From Maratus speciosus (taxonomy: Eukaryota; Arthropoda; Arachnida; Araneae; Salticidae), in contig OZ010791.1 in the NCBI GenBank assembly GCA_963932465.1, positions 325,085,283-325,149,282 on the forward strand: 64,000 nt of DNA. Reading direction: 5' to 3'. Position numbers and translations under genes: made by a program. The notes below the pieces were generated by a model. The model was not told the DNA's origin. It worked only from the letters and a program-made list of their open reading frames with translations, and did no database searches. Positions 1 to 13,061 of this stretch are shown here, piece after piece. Numbering within the stretch: the stretch's first letter is position 1; every line of letters begins with the position of its first letter.

Positions 1-105
1 CTTGATCTAATTACTGACGAGCTAAAGCAATTTACTATCAGCTATGTGAAGAAAAAGAAATCGTTTGAAGATAAAGGTGAAGAGATAAAAGAAATTGATA
101 TTTAA
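1..105 (+). other. Open reading tail running in from the window edge
   Basis: Frame 1 is open from the first base to a TAA at 103-105, giving 34 residues that are rich in Lys and Glu (for example KKKKSFEDKGEEIKEIDI). I do not recognise it. It could be the end of a coding exon or of a transposon ORF whose body lies outside the window. Such a short lysine-rich frame in AT-rich DNA may also be chance. Confidence 0.15.
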
Positions 106-727
106 ATCAAAAATATTTTGGCGAAGTTGTACGAAGTTTAGAATGTTACCATGAAATGAATTCCAAACAAATCCGAAGTTACCAGAACACCCTGTCTATT
201 TATATAAAAATAGCATCCAGTTTTTCAGAAACAGTTTTAAAAAGAAGCAGCTTCATACAAATGATAATTTTTTTTTTTTGTACAGGTATATTTGTTTTAA
301 AAAATCAGAAGTCAGCTCTATTGTACTTCTGGTAAAAATTGATAATTAAAAATATGGTTTTGGAGAAATCGATTTATGAGATTTAATTTCTTTGTAATAA
401 ATATAAAAAGTAAATGACATTTATCAAACATTACCAGATAGATAAAGGGTTGCACATCTTTTGCAAACAATGATGGATTGTACACAATCTGTCCATGAAA
501 AGGGAATATTTTTGGATATTACAAAAGTAAACACATTTTGTGCAAATTAACTGCATTTTTATGCGTATAAATAAGCACATATTCTATGTTTTCAAAAACT
601 GCATTTTTTGGCATAAAATAAGTGCATGTTCGATGTTTGTAAAATATGTGCACATATTTTTGCGTAAAATAAGTTCATATTCTACGTTTGCAAAAATTGC
701 GCATTGTTATGAACAGAAAAGTATGTA
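106..727. other. AT-rich DNA, no gene seen
   Basis: No coding pattern was recognised. Bases 535-700 hold loosely repeated phrases (variants of gcgtaaaataagtgcatattc) that look like a short degenerate tandem repeat. Confidence 0.4.
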
Positions 728-1140
728 CAGTAAAACCTTTGAATAACGGACATCTCGGGAGCGCGGCATTTGTCCGCTATTCGGAAGTATTCGATATTCA
801 GAGCTAAAAATGTACAATTATATAGATGTTGTGAATAGAAAAATAGAGGTGTCCGTTACGGAGATTTTATTGTATATTGCAGTTTTGCAATATGTAAAAA
901 ATAACTCCCATGAATTTTTAATTAACTTCTATGACGAGATAACTTCTGACGGGTGCACATTTATTGCGGCTACGGTAGGAGAAGATCATAAATTGCGCTT
1001 ACAGCTTCGCTGTATGAACTGCGCTGGAGGGGGTGAGATAAGCAATCCATCATTGTATTTCGGGTTGCCTTTAAATTTCCCCCCAAAAGTCTTCTGGATG
1101 CAAACTAGCCATAATAAATTCTGGCGACAATAATCACAAT
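728..1140 (+). mobile_element. Tigger/pogo-like terminal repeat, truncated copy
   Basis: A TA (726-727) is followed by CAGTAAAACCTTTGAATAAC and a GGAC shortly after, which resembles the ends of Tigger/pogo-type elements of the Tc1/mariner superfamily. The phrase about a Cggac..cGCTATTCGGA is partly palindromic. No matching right end was found and the open frame at 810-1133 resembles no transposase, so this is at most a fragment. The right boundary is arbitrary. Confidence 0.35.
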
Positions 1141-1235
1141 ATTTATACGCACGTGGCCTGCATTCATCTAGAATTGCATTACAACTTTACTTTTTATTTA
1201 AAATTCAAAGTATTTTAGCGATAAAATATTCAACG

Positions 1236-1456
1236 TACACGGAAAGAACGATTTTGTTAAAACAACAAAAAAATAGTTGTGCCAACCAAATTTTGCCCCC
1301 ATCAAATATTTTTTGTTGGACTGACAAAATCGTTTTGTTAGTTCAATAAAATTTTATTGAACGAACAAAATCATTTGATCAGTCGAACCAACATTTGGTC
1401 AGTCCAACAAAACATTTTAGCTGGGGCTATATTAACTAAATCTTTTTTTCTGTGTA
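1236..1456. repeat. Foldback MITE, ~220 bp
   Basis: The ends are inverted repeats: TACACGGAAAGAACGATTT on the left, and AAATC followed by a T run and CTGTGTA on the right. The interior is a series of matched arms around a perfect palindrome, GTTCAATAAAATTTTATTGAAC. It has no coding capacity. This is a typical miniature inverted-repeat DNA element. Confidence 0.7.
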
Positions 1457-2009
1457 GCAAATACAAATAAAATATTAAAATTAAGTATAATTCCTTAAGT
1501 AGAGGATACTAACTAATATTTACTTCGAAAGAAGGACAAAAATCAAAGGAGTATTATAAAGTAAGGCAATAATCACAGATATAAAGTAAGGCAATAATCA
1601 CAATACTTAGTGTAAGCAAAGGGGGATTTTGATTTAAACGGACCTGGTACAAACTGCCGTCAATAGTTTTGTTAACTCTTTTAAGGAATTCCAAGTAATA
1701 TCTAATGTTAATTAAAAACGCACACCATTTTTAAGAATTTTTTTATTTTGACTTGTAACATTTGGATATAAAGCGCTTTTCCGTTTTTAATCACAAAAAA
1801 TGCTAAAAATTAATAAAATTAAAGTTATCATAACTCGGCAAGTCTTATTTGTACAAAAATGTACCCTTTACTTTTTTACTTATTAGTACACGAAGAAAAT
1901 TTTACTAAATATATAGAACTTAAATCCAGTAAAAAAAAAAAAAAAAATAAAAAAAAAATAAATAAATAAATAAATAAATAAATTTCTGTAATTTAAAAAA
2001 TATATCTAC
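1457..2009. other. AT-rich spacer with short repeats
   Basis: It contains a 23-bp phrase (tataaagtaaggcaataatc and 3 more bases) duplicated with a 2-bp gap at 1555-1602. An A-rich/AAAT microsatellite occupies about 1929-1982, just before the Helitron. No gene was seen. Confidence 0.5.
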
Positions 2010-5000
2010 CCTATATATAAAATCTTAATGAAACGAATTTATGAAACGAATATATGAAACGCCTGAAATGTAATGATTCTTTGAATCGACTGATTAAACA
2101 ACTGATTATGTTTCACGGTGATTTCTCCTAAAAAAAGGAATACTTTGCGATGAAATTAACACGAAAAATCAATATTGATCCGCAGATTTCAAAACTGGTA
2201 TTAGAATTTTTAAATTTGAATTAATTTTAGAAATATTAATTTTTTTCTAATTTTATATACATTTTTCTAATGATGGCAACTCAAATTTTAATCAAACAGA
2301 TATTTTTTTTCAGATTTTAGAAAAGGTTACTATTTTAAACTAATTTGGCGAGAAGTCTGGCCTCCCCTAAATGGATGCTAAGAAATGTGTCATGTTACTT
2401 TTATTCATAATTCAATTTGTATTTCATTATCATTTTATTTAATACAAGCAGAAACATTTAAAATAAATGGCTTTCACTTCTTTATTTTTTTTAAACGAAA
2501 TGAAAAGGAAAATATTAGGCACAGATGTCATATACGCACCGGGGTATCTAATTGGCGCCAAAATAGCGTTATTTTGGTTGACATGGTAACCCGGCTATTG
2601 TTGTTTATTTAATAATAAGAGTTTATTTACTTTATTTACTTTTTTTTAATTGCATAAATTGTTTTGTGTTATAGTTTATTATTTTTTTATTATTTTCCTT
2701 TAAAAATAAAAAATAATAGAAAATAATTAAAAAATACGGTACTACTTAGTTATTCCATCGACCCATTTCACCAAATTATATAAATCGCCAAATTATACAA
2801 ATCGACATAATTTTTATTTTAAATAACGAAAGAACAAAGAAAGTAGTATAACATTAATAAATATACAAATAAAATGTCGAAATAAAAATCACTTGATGAC
2901 GTAAAGACGTGTAACTTGCTTAAAGTCAAGTGAATGTGACATTTATCAACTATTATTGGCATTTAATCTTATAGTTTGGTGGTAGATTTTTGTTCGACGG
3001 GATAACTAACAAGGGAACCACTTTTGGTGTTGCTCGCACCTAGCATCGAGACCTGGTGCGTTTTGTAGCCCTATACATAAAAGTTAGGGAACCGAAAAAA
3101 TTTCTCTGTTAAAATAATATTTTATGTACTTTTTTATACTTTTAATTTTTTATTATTACATATTTATTTGTTTATTTCACGCCAAAAGTGCGTTAAGTCG
3201 CCAAATATGGCGCTACAATTTTTCCGCCCGCTTTATCCAAAAAGAAAATGTACAGAACATGTTACTAGAATTATATCAGATTGCGATTTTATTTTATAAT
3301 TGATAGCATAAGAAACAATTATTAGGTTTTTATTTATTTTTCTATGCAGACGATAAATATATAAGTAATAAATATAATTCTATAAAAACCGAAGATCATT
3401 GAAAGCTATTTTTTAGTGAAATACAAAATAAGCAAATTATTTTCTTTTGAAATCGAATGAAATAAAGTTTCGAATGTTTAAAATGAAATGTTGCTGTATT
3501 AAATGGTCCTTCAGTAAAAGTAATCATAAAGTAAATTAATATTTTTACACAATTTAGAAAAATTACTGTAGCGAAATAGCAATTTCTAGCTAACACAAAT
3601 TCAGCTATGACATTTGGCTAGGGTTGCCGGAAAGCTCTACTTTTGAAAATAAACGCCAACTGTTTCCCCGCCAAAAATATTAATATAAAGTTGCAATTTT
3701 TCAAAATCAAATTCGTGGGTTTTTGAAGGGATTTTCAAACTTTTTTCAATATTTTATACTTATTATTAACTAATTTTTATTTTTAAATGCTTTTCTTTAA
3801 AAAAATTCAATGTTAATAGTCCGATAAGTGGTCTCGAAAATTGCATTTTCAGAAAGTTATGCTGCTGTATAATCAAGAAATATTATTTTAACAGAAAAAT
3901 TTTATCGATTCTCAAATTTCATAATATAGGGCTTTAAAATGCACCAGGTCTCAATGATAGGTGCGAGCAACACCAAAAGTGGTTCCCTTGTAAGTAGTAC
4001 CAAAAATACATATGTAACTGGTATTCGAAAACGAGGAATTCGTCAAATTTTCGTAAAGAAAATCACGCCAAACCGGGTGCGTATATGACATCTGGCCAAA
4101 TATTAAATTATGTAACACACGATGGCATTTAATTCCAACTTCAAAGCAATGTTATAATTTACCACTCGAAAAAAAAAAAAAATGCTAACTGGAGAGTTGA
4201 AAAATAGTTATTGGCGAGATTTGCACCCGGCTAGCATAACAGTACCAAGAATTCTTTGCGACAATGCTTTTATGTAGTATTATTCGAAAAAAAAAATTGA
4301 TTTTTTTTAAATCGAAACGGAAAACTTTCGGCACAAATGCCACATACGGTCCCATATTGGCGCTATTTTTTTCTGACGCCAGTGTCATATGCGCAACGGG
4401 TACTTACGGGTACGGCGCCATAGTATCGTTATTTTGCTTGATTTGATAAGCCGGATGTTGTTGTGTATGCTGTTGATATTTTCCCCAAATTAGCGCCGGA
4501 AAAAAATCGCGCCAATATGGGGCCGTATATGATATCTGGGCCAAACTTTCATATGAAAAGCGAAGGGATCAGAGCGTATTTATTTATGGCAGTTACATGA
4601 CTTGGACTATTATAATATAGATGAAATGATGGCGATAGAATAATATTTGGCGACTTATCACCTGTACCTGACTAATATTAAAGTACCAAAATGGCACCAG
4701 GAATATAAAAAGCGAAGTCGTTCGCCCGGAACTCTTGATGATAGTCACATGACTTAGGCTATTGTTACAGAAATTGTTTTAAAATACTGGGAGTCAAAGA
4801 CTCTGCACACTTAATTCCTTTTATTTTTAGCTTCTTTTCAAACGTTTAACTGATCCTCTTTAATCATACACGAAAACAACATTGGATGTCTTAACAGCAA
4901 CTGATTCGGCCTTAAATTTTTGAAATAAAAGGAAATTAAATGGAAACCCGTTTACAGGGAGATCTGCACAGCTTTTTCCCGTATAATTCAATCTTTTATA

Positions 5001-5089
5001 ATATTTTTTAAACCGATCAGATTAGCGTGTTTTTAGATTCTGCGGACGGGGGTTGGCGAGCGTAGCTTGCAGGGGGCAGAGCCCCCTAG
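2010..5089 (+). mobile_element. Non-autonomous Helitron (family A), 3.1 kb
   Basis: The 3' end is textbook Helitron: a GGGGGCagaGCCCCC hairpin followed by CTAG, then target T at 5090. The last ~50 bp (GGTTGGCGAGCGTAGCTTGC) are nearly identical to those of a second copy ending at 21459. The 5' end is CTATATATAAAATC after a C where TC is expected, so it is slightly mutated or uncertain by a few bases. No Rep/helicase coding was recognised, so the copy would need enzymes from elsewhere. Internal phrases about a gtcatatacgcacc motif recur at 2520-2600 and 4385-4470. A foldback element is nested at 3009..3991. Confidence 0.75.
3009..3991. mobile_element. Foldback/TIR element nested in Helitron A
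   Basis: The left end, ACAAGGGAACCACTTTTGGT, is mirrored exactly at 3972-3991. The inverted similarity continues for about 70 bp through caccta..agacctggtgc. The interior is non-coding and AT-rich. I could not identify a clean target-site duplication, so the superfamily is unknown. Its position wholly between the Helitron ends means it either inserted into the Helitron or was captured by it. Confidence 0.6.
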
Positions 5090-7779
5090 TATATATATAT
5101 ATTTGTATAAACGGGTTTAATAGGGTGAAGAACAACTTTGAAACATGTTTGCTAATGAAGCTATACGTCTAAAGGTAATGGTTTAGAAAATTAGTCATTG
5201 GGCAACAATTAGAGCTGACACTCTTATATACTATTTGTCACGATTTTTAATATTTTATAATCAAAACTTCATTGATTTTCACAAATTTTTTCCTCATATA
5301 ATACCAAACCTGTCAGTAGCATGTTTAAATTAACAACATTATTACTATAAGTTGTGTATTACTATTATTATTACTATTATTTTTTTTTATGAAGCAGAAT
5401 GGAGAAGGGTCCAATTTAGGATTATTTTAAAAATCATTAACATATTACATTTTTCTATCATAGCATAATTTTCATGTATTCACGTATTTGATATTCACTT
5501 TCAGATATCATATAACTGATCCATTAATTATACTTAAAAATTTCGCTTTTAAAAGTCAGCAAAAATTTAATTAAAAAATATTTTGAGGATAAATCATAAA
5601 GTCAAATATAATATATTATTTAAAGTGTATTTTTATTTTATAGGAAGTTATCTATTATTAAAAAGGATATTTTATCATTATAGATGAATAAAACCTTAAA
5701 ACTATATTTGGAGCAGATGCTTTGATATTATACTAACTTAGAATAACATAATCTTTTTTTTTTTTTAAGATTTAAAGATGTTGTAAGAGTTTCCTTGGAA
5801 ATTTTCTAACTTACAAACTCATTTTTAAACGTAAAAGCATGTCACTTGCAGACATGACTGTTGAATTGATTTAGAATCGAATAATATTTTCGTTTTTAGA
5901 TAAGTGAATTACACGTTGAATTTATAACGATTTTTGTTTGATGAAAATTTTATCAGACTGTCACGTCTGGAAATTCAGTTTAGAACACTTTGTGGAAATT
6001 CAGTTCAAATGCTAAATGCTTCTAACAGCATTTTGTGAAAGATTGCTTTTAATGAAAATTTCGAAAAAAACGTTCGATTTCACAGTTTCTAAGTACATTC
6101 TGTCACTTTCATGCAAGTACAAACAAATATGAATTCTGAAAGGGACCAGTAGGATTTTAAACAGTCTTAAGACTGCTCTCAAATTCAAAGAAGCTACTTT
6201 TTGACACATTTCTGAATTCATTTTAGCTTGAAAACACATTAAATTAGAAGGTGTTTTTATTCAAAAGCTATGTAATCGAATGATTTATATTTTATGGAAA
6301 AAGCAGATGATTTTACAGAAAATACTGTAAAAGTTGGCATTTTCAACCAAATTCACGACGCAGCAGTGCGAGAAAGAAGAAAAACTTGCCGTCACGTAAC
6401 AAGAATGACTACCTCAATAAGTAATTTATTTATATGAAAATGGAAAACGCTATTCAACTAAAATTCGTTTCAATAGCCCTTTTAATTTTATTCTTTTAAG
6501 TATAAAAATGAATCAGACAATGTGTCATAAAATTTTGTGTTGCGAGCAGGGAATTTGTGAAGCACCTTAAGTACAGTTTAAGATATTAAGTTTCTTTACA
6601 CCACTTTTTTATGCATGTTTTTCAAATGATAATGCAATTCTCAGGTTTTAATTCATGAAAATTTAATGCTCCGCTTCTTATTGTTATTAATTTATAAGCA
6701 TGTGTATAAGAGAATCGTGCGTGATTATAAGAATTATATATTCCGCAAAAATTAAATTTCATATATATTTAAGTTTCGGTTTTAAATCATCGTGCAACCG
6801 CTTTGGAGGAATTTTAAAATTTACTTTAGAATTCAGAAAAAAATTAAGTTTTGAAAGAAAATAATAAATTATTTAAATGCCATAGTTCCAAATTAGTTCA
6901 TAATAATAACAGTATAAATAAATATATAGAGCAATAAAAGAAGTACTAATTAGCTTTCATCGGATTATTTCAGCAGCAAGAATATTCTTCTATTTAGAAT
7001 GTTGTTCTTTTTCCTCAGCATCTTTCTTTCAAAATACCACTGAGAATAACTTTAAGGTGAAAATTATTTCTAGTATAGTAATTGAAATACGAAATATCTA
7101 TATATAAATGTTAGTATTGTATATCTACAGATAAATATTAATGACGCTTAAATTTCTTGAAGAATCTTAGAATGAAATATCTGAAGGCACAGTCAACGAG
7201 AAATTAGTTGGCTTTAAAATTTGTTTCATACATAATTAGACCATGTCAAACATTATATTTCTGAGCAAAAAAAATATGCTTGGAGAAATAAGTGGCATTA
7301 CTTGGTAGCATGTGTTATTGCTTCATAAAATTTTCTTTTCTAAAGTAGTTTTAAAAAATTCTCCAACGTTTAAATTTCTTATGTATATAATTGAAATTGG
7401 TGATGAATTGTAATATTCTAAATGCTTATATATTACATATATATGGATTTTTTATCATCATATTTTTATTTATTTCCTTTTTTTTTTCAATTTGTGCATT
7501 TTATATTAACGGAATATACATTTTTATATTGACGATTTTTCTGTGATTTAATAGTTATTATTAACAAAAAAATTCTAAAATTTTTTGCGAGTATAAGCAT
7601 TATTGATAGCCGAAATTATCGATAAAGTGCCTAATTTAGCAAATTAACGCCAATAGAAAAGAGTCTTTCTAACAAAAAAAGCTGTCTCTTCGTGCCCATA
7701 AGTATAAGAGACGGAATTGACAATGATATCCGAACCAACGTGACGCTGAGCGCAGTTCATACACGGTGAGGCAAAGGAA
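5090..7779. other. Long AT-rich stretch, nothing recognised
   Basis: No coding frame, RNA gene or obvious repeat pair was seen. It starts with a short TA run at 5090-5102. It may be intron or intergenic DNA. Confidence 0.4.
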
Positions 7780-8880
7780 GGTCGGCATCGGCGCAGTCAG
7801 CCGGTCTCCCTTCTGACAGGGGTTTAACTTCTACGGGAAGTTTCTAGGGGGGGGGGGATCCCCAACCTCTGAAAAGAAAAAAAAATCTTAGTATTTAATT
7901 CTATATTTCTTAGTATTTAATTTTTTCAAATTACTAAAACATAAAAATGCAGTTTGTCCTTAAAAAAGAGAGAAAAAGATAAATTAATTCATTAAAATTT
8001 AAAATCCACGGACACGCGGAAGATGTTACCGTCACCCGAATTTAACGCTAGTTTGAACTGCCCGTTTGAGATTAGTTTTTAACAGATAAACATAAAAAGA
8101 AACAGAGCTAAATATTAATTTCTATAGCGAATTTTGAAGAGTAAACCCCTTTCCCCACAACGAAAAAATTTTAACTGATCTTTCTCTTGGTGATAAATTG
8201 TTTTAACTTACATGAAAATTATAAATGTACTATGTCTTTTTAAATCGCAGAAAAATAAAATTTCGTTTATTAAATTTCAAAAGCTGGAGGGCGGGTAGAG
8301 CTGGGTCAACACCACCTGAATTAAACACTGCCCCTTGAACCTGTCTGAGATAAATTTTTAGCACATAAACTTAAAAAACTAACAAAAATTTCCTTGGTGG
8401 ATTTAAGGGGAAAAGGTCAAACCCCCGCCCCACCCCGCTCGCCCCCTGAAAGGGAGAACTCATAGATATACTTTATCTTACTATTTAATTATTTTAAGTT
8501 ACTCGACAATACTAAATATCCTGTTTTTGTTTTTGTTTTTTTAATGAGAGATAAAAAAAAAAAAATAGCTTGCTAAATTTCAAAATCCAGGGGGCGGGAT
8601 GTCACCTTTGAGCTAATGCAAGCTAAATTCAACACTCCCTTCATCAACTCGTTCGCAGATAAAATTTTAAAACAAAAATCTAAAAAGACAGAAATGAAAT
8701 TAATTTCTATGGACGTTTTTTTGGGAAAAAGCTCTCGGCACCAACGTAAAATTCTTAGCTATACTTTCTCTTAGTATTTAATTCTTTTAAGTTATTAAAA
8801 AATAGATAAATTTAGTGTGTTTTTTCAAAATCGGTCAAAAAGGAAATTTAGTCATTTAAATATAAAAATTCAAGGAGCTC
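7780..8880. repeat. Degenerate ~290-bp tandem repeat, about 3 units
   Basis: Three successive blocks repeat the same order of phrases: a G-rich ggg/ccc patch, a caccYgaattYaac phrase, gagataaRtttttaRcaNataaac, ttaatttctatRg, and ctttctcttRgtatttaatt. Corresponding phrases fall near 8035, 8320 and 8625. The blocks are well diverged and carry indels. The first block begins next to a G9 run (7848-7857) in a locally GC-rich patch. No coding function was seen. Confidence 0.5.
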
Positions 8881-9284
8881 TTTTTCATTTAAGAAATATA
8901 TTCCTAACAATCGAATTGAAAACATGCATAATTGTTCCCACTTCTAAAAACACTAAAGTTTTAAAGTCCTAATTCCCACATAAATTAATAAATTCTATCC
9001 AGAATACACTTTTAAAATGTTTACTTCTCTGCAACAAATAAAATTCAGACCATAAACAGACCATTCATTATGCACAGAAAATTTCTGTGATAAATTGTAA
9101 TAATCAAGCCATATTTTAATTATTCATTAAACTTTGAAAAACCCTAATTATAAATTAAACTTATTAATTGAAACTTGGAGGAATTATAACAGTATGGACA
9201 AATTTGCCAGGTATCGTATAAAAATATCCACTCGCAGCAGAATCAATTTCATCACCCATTACCCGCGTTTAAAATTTCAAATTA
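8881..9284. other. AT-rich spacer
   Basis: Nothing was recognised on either strand. Confidence 0.4.
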
Positions 9285-9365
9285 TGGTCCCAGTGGTAAG
9301 GTAGGTAGAACGCTAGATTCCCAAGCCCTAGGTAGTGAATTCTGTCCCACTCGGATAAAAAGAAG
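9285..9365 (+). repeat. tRNA-like SINE head, degenerate
   Basis: The phrase GGTCCCAGTGGTAAGGTAGG, then GTAGAACGCTAGATTCCCAA, and a later GTGAATTCTGTCCCACTCGG, is laid out like a tRNA D arm with A-box, an anticodon-arm region, and a damaged B-box (expected GGTTCGAATCC). This arrangement is typical of tRNA-derived SINE promoters. It is not a functional tRNA by eye because the arms do not pair fully. The tail cannot be delimited. Confidence 0.35.
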
Positions 9366-9689
9366 CACCACATAATTTCCCCCCGACTAATATAGGTACT
9401 TTTAAAATTCTCCAAAGATAGCAATCTTTTTAAGCGCAATTTAGTTTGTGCTATTTATGTACAATTCAGTTTGCCCTTTTAATGCACAATTCAGTTTGGA
9501 ATTTTTATGCATAATCATAGGTGCGATATAGGGCATTCTCACAATTTTTTGACGTTCCAAAATAAAAATCTGGTGAAATTAAGGGGGTCCGGGGCTCAAA
9601 ATTCTATTTTTTTTATTTATAGAGATTTTCCTACGTACTTTTTTTCTGAAATATCTTTTAATATAATAAGAATATTATATGTAAAAAAA

Positions 9690-10054
9690 TCTGAAATTGT
9701 ATGTAATCTGAAATTGTATGTAAAAAAATCTAAAAATTTTCTAGGAAATTGGGATGCCTAGAACTTATTATATAACGGCAACAACAAAAATTTATGTAAC
9801 AGATACACATTTGTAAGGCAAACGAAAAAAATCTGTAAGGTTACTAAGAATTTTTGAGAGAACAGCGATGCCTAGAACTTTACATGTAACTGCAACCCGG
9901 GTTACAGATAAAAGTTTAGTAATATTTCTGTAATTTTAGTAGATTATTTTGTAAAGCTTCTGTAGATTTACAAAAACTAGTTTTGTAGATTTACAGCTAT
10001 TTTTTGTACATTGTACAGATAAAATTTTAGTAAGCATACTTCTGTAGAATTACA

Positions 10055-10085
<31 letters not shown>
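9690..10085. repeat. MITE-like repeat D (two tandem partial copies)
   Basis: The phrase ggRatgcctagaactt..tgtaactgcaacccg occurs near 9750 and again near 9866, each preceded by ctaaRaattttYtagg. Its reverse complement is the element at 16726..16893, so this is a dispersed family. The block ends in a T run (about 10058-10084) and tttacaatgtg, a degraded TTTACAGTG end. It is non-coding. Confidence 0.5.
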
Positions 10086-10088
<3 letters not shown>

Positions 10089-10263
10089 TGTGAAGGGCTA
10101 AAGCTCTATTTAGCCCAATCACGTCTAAGAGTACATTTTGGAATATGCATAGTATTGCAGGTATTTCCAGTAGTATTATATTTTGAAACCTAATTTCGGC
10201 AATTGTTATGTATAGACGGAAAATTATCCGAATTCTGTTGTGCAGGCATGTATATGGTATGTA

Positions 10264-11859
10264 CACTATAAAACAAAATTCCGTTAACATACGGAAATTG
10301 TACTGACAGTTGAGACGTCAGTACTATTTCCGTATTTTAAAGGATTTTTTTTTTCTTTTTTTTTTTTGTACATTCCAAACAAAATTCCGTTTTTTAACGA
10401 AATTTTTCCGTTTTTTTCATATTTCCGTATTTAAAAATTTCCTTCTGAAAGACAAAATACAATAATTTTTCAAGGGTAAACTTAGATATTTATGAATTTG
10501 ACACTTCTCTTTTCATGGTCACGTTTACATGAATGTCAGAAAATAACAATTTAATTCAAACAACACTTAATCAACAATACTTACCCTGACGGGATTCGAG
10601 CCAGGGCACTGCCTTCTTCCAGATTCGTGCACGACTTCATTAGTTACGTGTTCAAATATCGTTACTTATTTTTGATGTCTTTTATCAAGAAAGGGCTAAC
10701 GTGTTAAACAAGGAAGGTATTTTCGAAGAGATAATATTTTTTAATTGAGTATACAACTCTGAATATTTTACACTTTTTTTTCGATATAATTTTTAATATT
10801 TAGCGTTTTAGTTTCATGCTTTGTAAAAGATAAATGTTACTCTTTAAAATATTACAGGTATGAAAGAATGTATTAAAAGTAATGACTGCTTCTTTTTGCA
10901 AGATTTTTAAAATTTTATTTTAATATTACTTTTATTTATTTATTTAATTATTCATTTAATTTTGCAAGAATACCAACATATTTTTTTTTAACATGTACTT
11001 TTTCAAAATTTCCCAAATTGTTTGTCTGATGATATACTTCAAACTCAAATAAAGATAATTACTACATGTTATTGAAATAAATTTCCTTTTTTGCTTATTA
11101 AACTTAGATAAACGTCAATTTTATAATAATTTCATTATTATATTTCAGATTTGTTTTAAATTTTATGTGCGAATCTGTTAATGTGAATAGATTCATAAAT
11201 ATTACAATTAAAAATAGATTTTTTCCTTTTAAAACATCAGGAACTGAAAAAAAATATTAACAGCTTGCTATAAATAAATAAAACATTATTTTAAAATCAT
11301 AATGAAAAATAAACTGTAACATTTCCTTTTTAAAGATCTCAAACTTAAAAAGATATTAATAGTTTTTCAATTTTTTAAATATAGTAATAATGTTAGCTTT
11401 TTATAAAAAAGAAAAATATATATTATAGCGAGTTGTTTAAAAATACATATTGTAGACAGTGCCATAATTTTTATCGGTTTTACATGAAAATTCATGTAAA
11501 GCATACTATTTAGCCATTATTTGAAAACCATTGAATGCATTTTCAATATAGAACCATATTTAGCCAATACTGGAATTTCAATAAAAATAATATCACTGTA
11601 AGACAAGTGTATACAGCAATTAATTACTTTGTTTTCCAAACAAAAGCAACTGTTTCGAAACATCATTTGCGGAGCTTGTGCTATTTCAAAAGCAATACAG
11701 TAATATTATGTAAAATTTAGGGAAAACTTACTGGATTTATACTGATTTATAATCTCAGAATGTCAATTACGAAAATTGTACTGTTTTCTTAGAAACATAA
11801 AACTATTCCGTAAACATTTCCGGAAAAATTTGTGTATATTGACGGATTTTGTTTCAGTG
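10264..11859. mobile_element. TA-flanked TIR element (CACTGTAAAA group), 1.6 kb
   Basis: It is flanked by TA at 10262-10263 and 11860-11861. The left end, CACTATAAAACAAAATTCCG, is mirrored on the right by CGGATTTTGTTTCAGTG. Its first ~120 bp (tacggaaattgtactgRcaRttg..agtactatttccgtatt) match the MITE at 47747..47971, so the two share a family. No transposase is visible. A phrase with a tRNA B-box look (ggattcgagcc, about 10590) lies inside. The TA duplication suggests Tc1/mariner-type mobilisation. Confidence 0.5.
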
Positions 11860-13059
11860 TAGGTTTGTATACATATGTAAAATGCTATACCAAAATCCCG
11901 TTAGGAAATACATAACGCAGTTAAAAATTTCTCTTCAGCAATTTGTGCCATTAAGTAGAAATGTACTAGAAGTCCTTAGTGTAGCTTTGTATTTGATCTA
12001 TACACTTTATGCATATCAGTAATATGCAAAAAAAATTTGTGAAATTAAAAAATGCATATCAAAATTAAGATAAATGCTATGAACAGCATATTTTATAGTG
12101 AGGTTCTTGTAGTGAAAGTCAGTTATATAATTTTCCCCAATGATATTCTTTTAACCCCCCCCCCCTCCTCCGCCTGCGAAGGAACTGTGAACGCTACACA
12201 CTTCATTTTCAATACTGAACATGCGGTGGGAAACCTCAATACACAAATTACATGAGAATTCGAATATATTAATGCGAGGTAAAGCGCAGACAGGCGGACA
12301 TGAAAACTGAATTCATAAACACTTTTCAACTGCGGTGAAAAGGGTTGTAGACATCATGATTGAAACTTATTTTAAAACTATAAAACATCAGTAAACTGAG
12401 ATACAGTTTTCGAACAAACAGTATTTCAAAGTACATTTTTTTCATATTTGATGGTGTAAAAATTTAAACTATGTAATGTTTCATAGTATTTAACTTCAAT
12501 AAAATAGGGAAATGGATTGCTTAGATCGATGCCACCATCGATGTGGTCTCAGAAATACTCACGAACATGTTTTAGCTGCTTAATATAGATATTAATATGG
12601 GGAAAATAGCTAAAATTTTAATATATACTTTTTATTTAAATCCATATATTTTAAAGATCCATGAGAAGAACTTCAAGAAATTGGAGATCGGATTTTCTAT
12701 AATATGAATAAATTATTTTTTTAAATAAACATAATAAGTAAAATAGGTATTTTTGCCTTTCCTTCTATCCAGATGCAATAACATTTTATTTATTTTCTCT
12801 TAAATTAATTTAGTACATTGTAAATCCACTCTCTAGCATTGTAGAACATATTTATAAGATTAACATGAAAAACAAATGAAAAGCTCAAATTTTTAGATAG
12901 GTACAATTCAAAATTATCTTAAATTAAGGAAATTACTTTTTAGCGTTCGGGATGATTTTTTTAACATGTGCAATATTGAATAAAGACGCGTATTTTTAGT
13001 TCAATTGTAATACAGGATGTCGAAATAACATAAAATCCTAACAATATCTTCAAAATATA
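11860..13059. other. AT-rich spacer with a Helitron B fragment
   Basis: Bases 12395-12480 (gagatacagttttcgaacaa..gatggtgtaaaaatttaaa) match the interior of the Helitron family at 52280-52350 and 54990-55070. A C10 run lies at about 12156-12165. No gene was seen. Confidence 0.4.
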
Positions 13060-13061
13060 TA

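Noticed and set aside
810..1133. 107-residue open frame as a gene
   Set aside because: It has no domain similarity, lies next to a Tigger-like end, and lacks splice or codon-use support.
9507..9761. 84-residue open frame
   Set aside because: It crosses into the MITE-like repeat D and resembles no family.
10580..10660. tRNA gene on the minus strand (ggctcgaatcccgtc)
   Set aside because: Only a B-box-like phrase is present. The T arm and acceptor stem do not pair. The same applies to 18829-18895.
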